Source of the DNA: Paracoccaceae bacterium
Lineage (GTDB): Bacteria; Pseudomonadota; Alphaproteobacteria; Rhodobacterales; Rhodobacteraceae
NCBI GenBank assembly: GCA_030626365.1
Contig: DAOUPC010000050.1
Coordinates: 1 to 12,087 of the forward strand
DNA length: 12,087 nt
Reading direction: 5' to 3'
Shown: in pieces, positions 1 through 6,159 of the stretch
Numbering within the stretch: position 1 is the first letter of the stretch
Layout of the letters: each line of letters opens with the position of its first letter
Translations under genes and position numbers: made by a program
The notes under the pieces: model-generated
Told to the model about the DNA's origin: nothing
The model's database searches: none
What the model saw: the letters and a program-made list of their open reading frames with translations, nothing else

Positions 1-39
1 ACATTGCTTAACAATCCACTTATTTCGGGGGGCATGTGA
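1..39 (+). CDS. C-terminal tail of an upstream gene (possibly trpC), partial
   Basis: Frame 1 is open from the window edge for 12 codons (TLLNNPLISGGM) and stops with TGA at 37-39. The last base of that stop is the first base of the moaC ATG, giving a TGATG junction typical of coupled operon genes. In Rhodobacterales trpC (indole-3-glycerol phosphate synthase) is commonly just upstream of moaC, so a TrpC tail is a reasonable guess. Twelve residues cannot identify a family. A competing frame ends in TAA at 9-11 and would leave a short untranslated leader instead. Confidence 0.35.
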   Translation, partial: TLLNNPLISGGM

Positions 40-512
40 TGCCGCTTACTCATTTCGACGCGCAGGGTGATGCGCATATGGTCGATGTTTCCGACAAACC
101 CGTTACCTCGCGGGTGGCCACGGCCGAAGGGCACATCAGCATGGCCCAGCAAACCTTTGATATCATTTCACAAGGTCGCGCAAAAAAGGGCGATGTTCTG
201 GGGGTTGCCCGGCTGGCCGGGATCATGGGGGCCAAGAAAACGCCCGACCTGATCCCGCTGTGCCACCCATTGCCGGTCACCAAGGTTGCGGTCGACCTGA
301 CACTGGACCCCGACCTGCCCGGCGTGCGGATCAGCGCAACGGTCAAGACCACCGGCCAGACCGGGGTCGAGATGGAGGCCCTGACGGCCGTTTCAACAGC
401 TGCCCTGACGGTCTATGACATGACCAAGGCGGTGGACAAGGCAATGGTTATCTCTGGCATCCGCGTGATGCTGAAAGATGGCGGAAAATCAGGACGTTAC
501 GAAGTAATATGA
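39..512 (+). CDS. moaC: Cyclic pyranopterin monophosphate synthase MoaC
   Basis: MoaC converts the MoaA product 3',8-cyclo-GTP to cyclic pyranopterin monophosphate (cPMP), the first stable intermediate of molybdenum-cofactor synthesis, in the cytoplasm. The protein is 157 aa from the ATG at 39, close to the 161 aa of E. coli MoaC. Family signatures are visible: AKKTPDLIPLCHPLP around residues 65-80 with the conserved Cys-His pair, GVEMEALTAVSTAALTVYDM around 109-128 with the two acidic residues of the active site, then KAVDK and a C-terminal GGKSG. A GTG at 36 would add one residue. ATG 39 is preferred because the upstream stop overlaps it as TGATG, and a G-rich stretch (27-32) just upstream may act as the ribosome-binding site. 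It overlaps moeA by ATGA at 509-512, so the two are very likely co-translated. No moaA is in the window. Confidence 0.96.
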   Translation: MPLTHFDAQGDAHMVDVSDKPVTSRVATAEGHISMAQQTFDIISQGRAKKGDVLGVARLAGIMGAKKTPDLIPLCHPLPVTKVAVDLTLDPDLPGVRISATVKTTGQTGVEMEALTAVSTAALTVYDMTKAVDKAMVISGIRVMLKDGGKSGRYEVI

Positions 513-1678
513 TCACAGTTACCGAGGCCAGAAAACACCTTTTCTCACTGATTTCGCCGCTTCCTTCCGAGGACGTGCCACTGGTACAGGCCGCAGGCCG
601 TGTCCTGTTGGACGATGCCGTTGCCCGGCGCGATCAGCCGCCCTTTGCCGCCTCGTCGATGGACGGCTATGCGGTGAAATCGACCGAAGTGGAACCCGAC
701 GCCATGTTCAAGGTGGTCGGCGAATCCGCCGCCGGGCATCGGTTCACCGGGCACATAGGGGCCGGGCAAGCGATACGCATCTTTACCGGCGCGCCCATGC
801 CCGATGACGCGGATTTCGTTGTTATTCAAGAAGATATAACCCGAAGCGGCGACCTTATTACCATCACCGGCACCCCCGGAAAGGACAATGTCCGCCCCAT
901 GGGTGGCGATTTCCGCACCGGGACACGCATTACCGCGCCACGAATTTTACGGCCCGAAGATGTGGCGCTGCTGGCCTCGATGAACGTGCCACGGGTGGCC
1001 GTGACGCGCCGCCCGGTGATTGCACTGATCTCGACCGGGGATGAACTGGTCATGCCGGGCGAAGACCCCGGACCGGACCAGATTATCGCCAGCAACACCT
1101 TTGGCCTAAAGGCGATGCTGGAACAGGCCGGGGCCGATGTGCGGATGCTGCCGATCGCCCGCGACACGCTGGCCTCGCTGCAAACCGCCTTTGGGCTGGC
1201 GGCGGGGGCCGATCTGGTCATCACCATCGGCGGGGCCTCGGTTGGCGATCACGATCTGGTTGGTCCGGCCACCGAAAGCCTTGGCATGGAGCGCGCATTC
1301 TATAAGGTTCTGATGCGCCCCGGAAAACCGCTTATGGCCGGAAAGATGGGCGATGCAGCAATGGTTGGCCTGCCGGGAAATCCTGTGTCTGCAATGATTT
1401 GCGGCGTTGTCTTCATCCTGCCGATGATCCGCGCCATGCTGGGGCTGGGCACCGAAATACCAGCCCTGCAATCGGCCCCTTTGGCCACGGATCAGGGACC
1501 GAACGGGGGGCGCGAACATTACATGCGGGCGCTGGTCACGGGCGGCAAGGTGACGGTGTTTGATAATCAGGACAGTTCGTTGCTTAGCGTTCTGTCACAG
1601 GCCAATGCGCTGGTCGTGCGCCCCGCCAATGACCCGGCCCGCCGGGCTGGCGAAGCGGTGTCGTTCCTGCCGCTTTAG
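509..1678 (+). CDS. moeA: Molybdopterin molybdenumtransferase MoeA
   Basis: MoeA inserts molybdate into adenylylated molybdopterin to finish molybdenum cofactor. The protein is 389 aa, slightly shorter than E. coli MoeA (about 411). Domain landmarks run in the normal order: the N-terminal PPFAASSMDGYAV motif (residues 44-56, family PPFxxSxMDGYA), the MoCF-binding core with STGDEL (175-180), SNTFGLKAML (195-204), GGASVGDHDLV (241-251), a RPGKPLMAG segment (270-278) and GLPGNPVSA (287-295), then a small C-terminal beta domain ending near residue 389. The start is fixed by the ATGA overlap with the moaC stop, which implies translational coupling and joint function in Mo-cofactor synthesis. The TAG stop at 1676-1678 is followed by a 104 bp gap that holds the lexA promoter, so the Mo-cofactor operon probably ends here. 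Confidence 0.97.
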   Translation: MITVTEARKHLFSLISPLPSEDVPLVQAAGRVLLDDAVARRDQPPFAASSMDGYAVKSTEVEPDAMFKVVGESAAGHRFTGHIGAGQAIRIFTGAPMPDDADFVVIQEDITRSGDLITITGTPGKDNVRPMGGDFRTGTRITAPRILRPEDVALLASMNVPRVAVTRRPVIALISTGDELVMPGEDPGPDQIIASNTFGLKAMLEQAGADVRMLPIARDTLASLQTAFGLAAGADLVITIGGASVGDHDLVGPATESLGMERAFYKVLMRPGKPLMAGKMGDAAMVGLPGNPVSAMICGVVFILPMIRAMLGLGTEIPALQSAPLATDQGPNGGREHYMRALVTGGKVTVFDNQDSSLLSVLSQANALVVRPANDPARRAGEAVSFLPL

Positions 1679-1721
1679 GCCCCCGCATGGACCGCGCACG
1701 GGGCGGGCCGCATAAATATAT

Positions 1722-1750
1722 TTGACACAAAACGGGAACATGCGTAGAAC
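1722..1750 (+). promoter_or_regulatory. Candidate sigma-70-type promoter of lexA
   Basis: A perfect TTGACA (-35) lies at 1722-1727. After a 17-base spacer comes TAGAAC at 1745-1750, a 4-of-6 match to TATAAT. The start of lexA is 32 bp further on. The SOS box covers the spacer end and the -10 hexamer, as expected for a repressor that blocks polymerase on its own gene. The hexamers are seen directly; promoter activity is inferred. Confidence 0.6.
1736..1750 (+). promoter_or_regulatory. LexA (SOS) operator, GAAC-N7-GAAC
   Basis: GAAC at 1736-1739 and GAAC at 1747-1750 are separated by exactly seven bases (ATGCGTA). This is the reverse complement of GTTC-N7-GTTC, the direct-repeat LexA box known in alphaproteobacteria, which differs from the palindromic E. 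coli box. It sits 32 bp before the lexA start and over the proposed -10 element, so it fits autorepression relieved by RecA-stimulated LexA self-cleavage. Confidence 0.85.
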
Positions 1751-1770
1751 AAATGTAGACGCCCAAGGTG

Positions 1771-1775
1771 AAGGA
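1771..1775 (+). promoter_or_regulatory. Ribosome-binding site that sets the lexA start
   Basis: AAGGA lies seven bases before the ATG at 1783. An in-frame GTG at 1768 would add five residues, but it lies upstream of this site, and LexA proteins of this group begin MLTRKQLELL. The ATG at 1783 is therefore the likely start. Confidence 0.75.
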
Positions 1776-1782
1776 ATGCGCA

Positions 1783-2481
1783 ATGTTGACCAGAAAGCAA
1801 TTGGAATTGCTGGAATTTATTCACAAGAACATGCAAACTGACGGGGTCCCGCCCAGTTTTGATGAAATGAAGGTCGCGCTCAGCCTGCGCAGCAAATCGG
1901 GCATCCACCGTCTGATCACGGCACTTGAGGAACGCGGTTTCATCCGCCGCATGGCCCATCGTGCCCGGGCAATCGAAATCGTGCGCCTGCCAGAATCACT
2001 GGGTGGGGAACCCGGCCCCGGTTTTCGTCCACGGGTGATCGAAGGTGACCGGCCAAATGCGCCCCGCCCGGCCAATTCCGACCCAATAACCATTCACGCG
2101 ACCGAGGTGCCGCTGATGGGGCGCATCGCCGCCGGTGTGCCGATCGAGGCCATCAGCCATGTCACCAGCCAGGTCGCCGTTCCGGGACAGATGGTGTCCG
2201 GCGCGGGCGAACATTACGCGCTTGAGGTCAAAGGCGATTCGATGATCGACGCCGGGATCAATGACGGCGACGTGGTGGTGATTCGCGAAACACAGGTTGC
2301 CCAGAACGGGGACATCGTTGTCGCCCTGATCGAGGATCAGGAGGCCACGCTGAAACGGTTCCTGCGCAAAGGCAGCTCCATCGCGCTCGAGGCGGCGAAC
2401 CCGGCCTATGAAACCCGCGTCTATCCCGAGGGCAAGGTCAGAATTCAGGGCCGGCTTGTGGGGTTGATCCGCACCTACTGA
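1783..2481 (+). CDS. lexA: SOS transcriptional repressor LexA
   Basis: LexA represses DNA-damage genes and inactivates itself by cleavage when RecA filaments form. From ATG 1783 the protein is 232 aa, within the longer alphaproteobacterial range (E. coli 202). The N-terminal winged helix-turn-helix (residues 1-65) begins MLTRKQLELLEFIH and contains SFDEMKVALSLRSKSGIHRL and EERGFIRR. A linker follows that is longer than in E. coli. The C-terminal S24 peptidase-like domain holds the Ala-Gly cleavage site in GRIAAGVP (A117-G118), the nucleophile Ser153 in GDSMIDAG and the general-base Lys191 in ATLKRF. All three elements needed for self-cleavage are present. The gene has its own promoter and GAAC-N7-GAAC operator, so it is probably autoregulated. 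Its last 7 bp overlap the end of the convergent comEC gene. Confidence 0.97.
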   Translation: MLTRKQLELLEFIHKNMQTDGVPPSFDEMKVALSLRSKSGIHRLITALEERGFIRRMAHRARAIEIVRLPESLGGEPGPGFRPRVIEGDRPNAPRPANSDPITIHATEVPLMGRIAAGVPIEAISHVTSQVAVPGQMVSGAGEHYALEVKGDSMIDAGINDGDVVVIRETQVAQNGDIVVALIEDQEATLKRFLRKGSSIALEAANPAYETRVYPEGKVRIQGRLVGLIRTY

Positions 2482-4544
2482 TCATTATCTGCCACCCGGT
2501 GGCGACGTGGCGATGACGGACTGTTCCAGATGCGGCGGCCCGACCGGTCGCGGGCGGTGACGATACCTTTGTCCGATATGGCCAGGCTGCCCGTGGCGCG
2601 CAGGCGCACAGGATCGAACACATTGCAGGGGCCGGGTATTTTCACGGGCACCGAGACAATCACCACCTGCCCCGCCTTGCATTCGCCAAAACCGGCGGCG
2701 GCGCGTTTACCTATCAGATGCACGACCTCGCCCGCGCCGTACCGGATGACCTGCACGCGCCCCCCCTGGCCCGGCCAACGCGCGGCGGCCTCTGCCTGCA
2801 CCGCCCCGTCGCCGTCATTTTCCAGCCAGACAGAGGCAACAAACCCCGCCCCACGCGGTTTGCTCAGGGCGCGGCCCGCTTCGGTCATCACCCCCACCAG
2901 CGTCCCGGTATCGGCCACCAGAACACCGGGGCGTTCGGCCCCGGACCACAGCCAAAAGGCAAACAGCACCGCCACCACCCCGGCGAACCGGGCGCGCCCC
3001 TGCCATATGATCAGCCACAAGGCCCCCAGACTAAGCAGCGGAAGAACCCAAGCGCCGGGGCTGACCACAAACCCCTGCGCGCCGTCCAGACCAGACACAA
3101 AATGCGCCACCCACAGAATCCAGCGCAGCCCCAGCCCCATAAAATAAAGGCCGATCACCTCAAGCCCAAAGGGCGCAAGGCACACGGCCAGCACCGCCGA
3201 AGGGATCACCAGCAACCCCATAAGGGGCACCGACACAAGGTTCGCCACCAGCCCATAATGCGCCAGCGTATTGAAATGCGCCGCCGCAAAGGGCGCAGTG
3301 GCAGCCCCGGCAATGGCCGAGGACATGATCACCCCCAACACCGGTCTTAACCAATCGGGACCGGGCCTGATTTGCGCATCCCGCAACCAGCCAAATATCG
3401 CAATCAACGCCGTGGTGGCCGCAAACGACATCTGAAAACCCGGCCCCAACAGCGCCTCGGGCCGCAAGGCCAGCACGATCAGCGCCGCCATCGCCACCGC
3501 CCGCAGGGAAAATGCCCGCCGGTCCACCAGCACCGCACCCAGCATCACGGCAACCATGATAAAGGCCCGTTCTGTCGCCACATTGCCACCCGACAGAACC
3601 AGATAGCCCGCCGCCGCCGCCAGCGCCCCCACGGCGGCCAGTTTCTTTACCGCCACCCGCAACGCAACCGCCGGCACCATCACCAGAGACAGACGCAAAA
3701 CCGCAAAGACAAACCCCGCCAACAGCCCCATATGCAGCCCCGATATGGCCAGAAGATGCGCCAGATTGCTGCCCCTCAGGGCCTGCAACGCCCCCTGCCC
3801 CATGCCGCTGCGATCACCGGTCGTCACGGCGGCGGCGAACCCGCCAATATCACCCGGCAACACCGCACGCACCCGCGCCGAGGCCTGCATGCGCATCGCG
3901 AACACCGCAAGGCCGGCCATCCCGGCCCTGGGGGGGGCCGCGCTTAGCATCGGGTTGCGGGTATAGCCCACCGCGCCCAGGCCGGCGAACCACGCATGGC
4001 GGCGAAAATCAAAACCGCCCGGTTCGGCAGGGCCGCTTGGCGGGGACAGGTGGCCGGTGGTCATAACCCGCTGGCCGGGGTGCAGATCGGGGGGGGGGAT
4101 ATCATCTGGTCCGTGCAGCGACAGGCGGACCCGCCCCGGCGTGCGCCCCGGCGCCACCCGTTCCAGCCGCACCCGATCCAGCGTCACCCGCAATGCGTCC
4201 GACGCCGACCGGTCCAGCGCCACAACCCGCCCTTCGACCGGGCCATAGTACCGCCAGCCCAGCACCGGGTCGCCAACACGGTGGGCGCGCGCACCAGCCA
4301 GACAAAACCCCGCCGCCACCAGCGACAGCGCCCAGCCACACGCCGCCCAGCCCCCCGGCCAGCGCAGTGCGGCACCACCAAATCCAATTCCCAGAACGCC
4401 CAGCACGCCATAAACCATCCCGCCCGGTTCCGCCCCAAGGCCAAAATAGCCCCCGATCCCCAGACCAAGGCATATAGGCGACCAGACAAACAGGTGCCCG
4501 CGCTGTTCCAGCAGCACCCGGTCAATGGCCACCAGTCCCCACAT
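2475..4544 (-). CDS. comEC: ComEC/Rec2-family DNA-uptake channel protein, no MBL domain
   Basis: ComEC forms the inner-membrane channel that carries transforming single-stranded DNA into the cytoplasm. The protein is 689 aa. An N-terminal membrane pair (about 18-85) precedes a soluble DUF4131/OB-like segment (about 95-205) with GPVEGRVVALDRS and PGGFDFRRHAWFAGLGAVGY. The Competence domain (about 235-515) carries the hallmark LLAISGLHMGLLAG (264-277), PGFQMSFAATTAL (368-380) and many hydrophobic helices. The last 150 residues (about 540-689) are soluble, and I see no HxHxDH metal-binding motif, so the C-terminal metallo-beta-lactamase domain of many ComEC proteins is absent or replaced. The start ATG has AGGGGG six bases upstream, and no earlier in-frame start exists before a stop at 4569-4571. 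The gene converges on lexA and diverges from gltX. The ORF contains runs of 10 and 8 C on its coding strand. Whether the strain is naturally competent cannot be told from here. Confidence 0.92.
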   Translation of the reverse strand: MWGLVAIDRVLLEQRGHLFVWSPICLGLGIGGYFGLGAEPGGMVYGVLGVLGIGFGGAALRWPGGWAACGWALSLVAAGFCLAGARAHRVGDPVLGWRYYGPVEGRVVALDRSASDALRVTLDRVRLERVAPGRTPGRVRLSLHGPDDIPPPDLHPGQRVMTTGHLSPPSGPAEPGGFDFRRHAWFAGLGAVGYTRNPMLSAAPPRAGMAGLAVFAMRMQASARVRAVLPGDIGGFAAAVTTGDRSGMGQGALQALRGSNLAHLLAISGLHMGLLAGFVFAVLRLSLVMVPAVALRVAVKKLAAVGALAAAAGYLVLSGGNVATERAFIMVAVMLGAVLVDRRAFSLRAVAMAALIVLALRPEALLGPGFQMSFAATTALIAIFGWLRDAQIRPGPDWLRPVLGVIMSSAIAGAATAPFAAAHFNTLAHYGLVANLVSVPLMGLLVIPSAVLAVCLAPFGLEVIGLYFMGLGLRWILWVAHFVSGLDGAQGFVVSPGAWVLPLLSLGALWLIIWQGRARFAGVVAVLFAFWLWSGAERPGVLVADTGTLVGVMTEAGRALSKPRGAGFVASVWLENDGDGAVQAEAAARWPGQGGRVQVIRYGAGEVVHLIGKRAAAGFGECKAGQVVIVSVPVKIPGPCNVFDPVRLRATGSLAISDKGIVTARDRSGRRIWNSPSSPRRHRVADNDQ
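3930..3937. repeat. Homopolymer tract G8 (C8 on the comEC coding strand)
   Basis: Eight consecutive G on the plus strand lie in the N-terminal third of comEC (around codon 204, encoding part of AAPPRAG). The reading frame is intact at this length. It is a possible slippage site, or simply a product of high GC content. Confidence 0.9.
4089..4098. repeat. Homopolymer tract G10 (C10 on the comEC coding strand)
   Basis: Ten consecutive G on the plus strand, the longest homopolymer I noticed, encode the Pro-Pro-Pro of DIPPPD at about residues 149-154 of ComEC. At length 10 the frame is open. A one-base gain or loss would truncate the protein before the Competence domain. Confidence 0.9.
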
Positions 4545-4599
4545 GCTTGCCCCCTGCCTTCCGGATCGCTAGACAGGCGCAACATTATCCCCCCCATGC

Positions 4600-4613
4600 T
4601 TACCAAAAGGTAA
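4600..4613. repeat. Short perfect inverted repeat before gltX
   Basis: TTACC-AAAA-GGTAA is a perfect 5-bp-arm hairpin with a 4-base loop in the 78 bp gap between divergent comEC and gltX. The AAAGG part is the only Shine-Dalgarno-like sequence near the gltX ATG and lies 12 bases before it. The structure could hide or present the site, or serve as a protein-binding site. It is too short for a firm call. Confidence 0.35.
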
Positions 4614-4622
4614 ACACCCGAA

Positions 4623-6023
4623 ATGACCCAGCCCGTTGTCACCCGTTTTGCCCCTTCTCCTACCGGTTTTCTGCATATTGGCGGCGCACGCACGGCGCTG
4701 TTCAACTGGCTTTATGCGCGCGGTCGCGGCGGGCGGTTCCTGCTGCGGATCGAGGACACGGACAAGGCGCGTTCCACCCCCGAGGCAACGGCGGCGATCC
4801 TGCAAGGCATGGCCTGGCTGGGCCTTGATCATGACGGTGATGTGGTCAGCCAATCGGCCGGGGCCGCGCGCCATGCCGGGGTGGCGCAACAACTGTTAAC
4901 CGATGGAAAAGCCTATAAGTGCTTTGCCACACAGGATGAAATCGCCAGCGCACGCGAAACGGCCCGTGCGGCGGGGCACAGCACATTGTTCCGCTCGCCC
5001 TGGCGCGATGCGACCCCCGACAGCCACCCCGACGCCCCTTTTGCGATCCGTATCAAGGCCCCTCAGGGGGGCACCACGGTGATCAGGGATCAGGTGCAGG
5101 GGGATGTGCGCATCGGCAACGATCAGCTGGACGACATGATTCTGCTGCGCAGCGATGGCAGCCCGGTCTATATGCTGGCCGTGGTGGTCGATGACCACGA
5201 CATGGGTGTGACACACGTGATCCGCGGCGACGACCACCTGAACAACGCCGCACGTCAGATGATGATTTACGATGCGATGGGCTGGGATGTGCCGGTCTGG
5301 GCGCATATCCCGCTGATCCACGGGCCCGACGGCAAAAAGCTGAGCAAGCGCCACGGCGCGCTTGGCGCACAGGAATATCAGGCAATGGGGTACCCCGCGG
5401 CCGGTATGCGCAATTATCTGACGCGGCTGGGCTGGAGCCACGGGGATGATGAGTTTTTCACCGATGAACAGGCCCGCGACTGGTTTGACCTGAACGGCAT
5501 CGGCAAAAGCCCGGCGCGGTTTGACCTGAAAAAGCTGGAAAACCTGTGTGGTCAGCATATGGCCATCACGGATGACGCTGCGTTGCAGCAAGAGGCAGTG
5601 GCCTATCTGGACGCTGCCGGCCTGCCCGCGTTGAATACACAACAGGGTGAAATGTTGGCAAAGGCAATGTATTGCCTTAAGGATCGCGCGCGGACCTTTC
5701 CTGAACTGTTTGAAAAGGCTCACTTTGCCATCACATCCCGCCCCATTGTCGCGGATGAGAAAGCGGCCAAGGCCCTGGCAAATGTATCCGACGGTATACT
5801 GAACGAATTGACGCCGCATCTGCAAAATGCTAGCTGGACCCGAGACAATCTGGAGGAGACCCTGAACGCCTTTGCATTGGCGCGAGGGTCCAAGTTCGGC
5901 AAACTGGCTGGTCCACTAAGGGCAGCCCTGGCCGGACGAGCAGTTACACCTTCGGTATTTGACATGATGCTGGTGCTGGGGCGCGATGAAACCCTGGCCC
6001 GGCTAAAAGATGCGGCTGGCTGA
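4623..6023 (+). CDS. gltX: Glutamate--tRNA ligase (GluRS)
   Basis: GltX charges tRNA-Glu with glutamate in the cytoplasm. The protein is 466 aa, the usual length for bacterial GluRS. The class I catalytic core begins TRFAPSPTGFLHIGG, with the HIGH-type signature HIGG at 18-21, followed by LRIEDTDKARS (41-51). The second signature, KLSKR (239-243; KMSKS type), sits in DGKKLSKRHGA. The helical anticodon-binding domain fills roughly residue 320 to the end, finishing with PLRAALAGRAVTPSVFDMM. No zinc-type cysteine cluster is obvious. Many alphaproteobacteria lack GlnRS and use a GluRS that also charges tRNA-Gln, later corrected by GatCAB; some carry two gltX copies. Which role applies here cannot be decided from this window. 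The gene starts 78 bp from divergent comEC and ends 136 bp before gltA. Confidence 0.97.
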   Translation: MTQPVVTRFAPSPTGFLHIGGARTALFNWLYARGRGGRFLLRIEDTDKARSTPEATAAILQGMAWLGLDHDGDVVSQSAGAARHAGVAQQLLTDGKAYKCFATQDEIASARETARAAGHSTLFRSPWRDATPDSHPDAPFAIRIKAPQGGTTVIRDQVQGDVRIGNDQLDDMILLRSDGSPVYMLAVVVDDHDMGVTHVIRGDDHLNNAARQMMIYDAMGWDVPVWAHIPLIHGPDGKKLSKRHGALGAQEYQAMGYPAAGMRNYLTRLGWSHGDDEFFTDEQARDWFDLNGIGKSPARFDLKKLENLCGQHMAITDDAALQQEAVAYLDAAGLPALNTQQGEMLAKAMYCLKDRARTFPELFEKAHFAITSRPIVADEKAAKALANVSDGILNELTPHLQNASWTRDNLEETLNAFALARGSKFGKLAGPLRAALAGRAVTPSVFDMMLVLGRDETLARLKDAAG

Positions 6024-6034
6024 GCAGAACTTTA

Positions 6035-6055
6035 CGTTCAGGTAACGCCAGAACG
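6035..6055. repeat. Inverted repeat in the gltX-gltA gap
   Basis: CGTTC at 6035-6039 and GAACG at 6051-6055 form 5-bp arms, with an inner GG/CC pair that extends the hairpin. It begins 12 bp after the gltX stop. No T tract follows, so an intrinsic terminator is unlikely. It may be an operator for gltA or a 3' stabilising stem for gltX. The rest of the 136 bp gap has no clear promoter hexamers. Confidence 0.3.
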
Positions 6056-6128
6056 CTACTAACCAGAGTGCGCCATGCGCGCAGCCGCTATCGGAACGGG
6101 GCGGGCATGACCGCGTGCCCCCTTATGT

Positions 6129-6146
6129 CTGTATGCGGCCTGTATG
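6129..6146. repeat. Direct repeat CTGTATG at an 11-bp period before gltA
   Basis: CTGTATG occurs at 6129-6135 and again at 6140-6146, one helical turn apart and directly before the gltA ribosome-binding site GAGGA (6146-6150). The spacing resembles tandem half-sites for a DNA-binding regulator. Chance recurrence is also possible. Confidence 0.3.
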
Positions 6147-6159
6147 AGGAAGAACTATC

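Noticed and set aside
1678..1709. GC-rich hairpin after moeA as a terminator
   Set aside because: GGCCCCCG can pair with CGGGGCGGGCC only with bulges, and no T run follows directly, so I do not call it an intrinsic terminator.
2530..4613. Long plus-strand ORFs (2530-3147, 2718-3350, 3372-3947, 3996-4613)
   Set aside because: They are Pro/Arg/His-rich antisense shadows of comEC caused by high GC, with no recognisable domains; the minus-strand membrane protein explains the region.
4896..5825. 309-aa minus-strand ORF inside gltX
   Set aside because: It is antisense to a clear full-length GluRS and shows no family motif or ribosome-binding site.
6075..6110. Leader peptide MRAAAIGTGRA before gltA
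   Set aside because: It has 11 codons, no Shine-Dalgarno site and no run of regulatory codons; likely chance.
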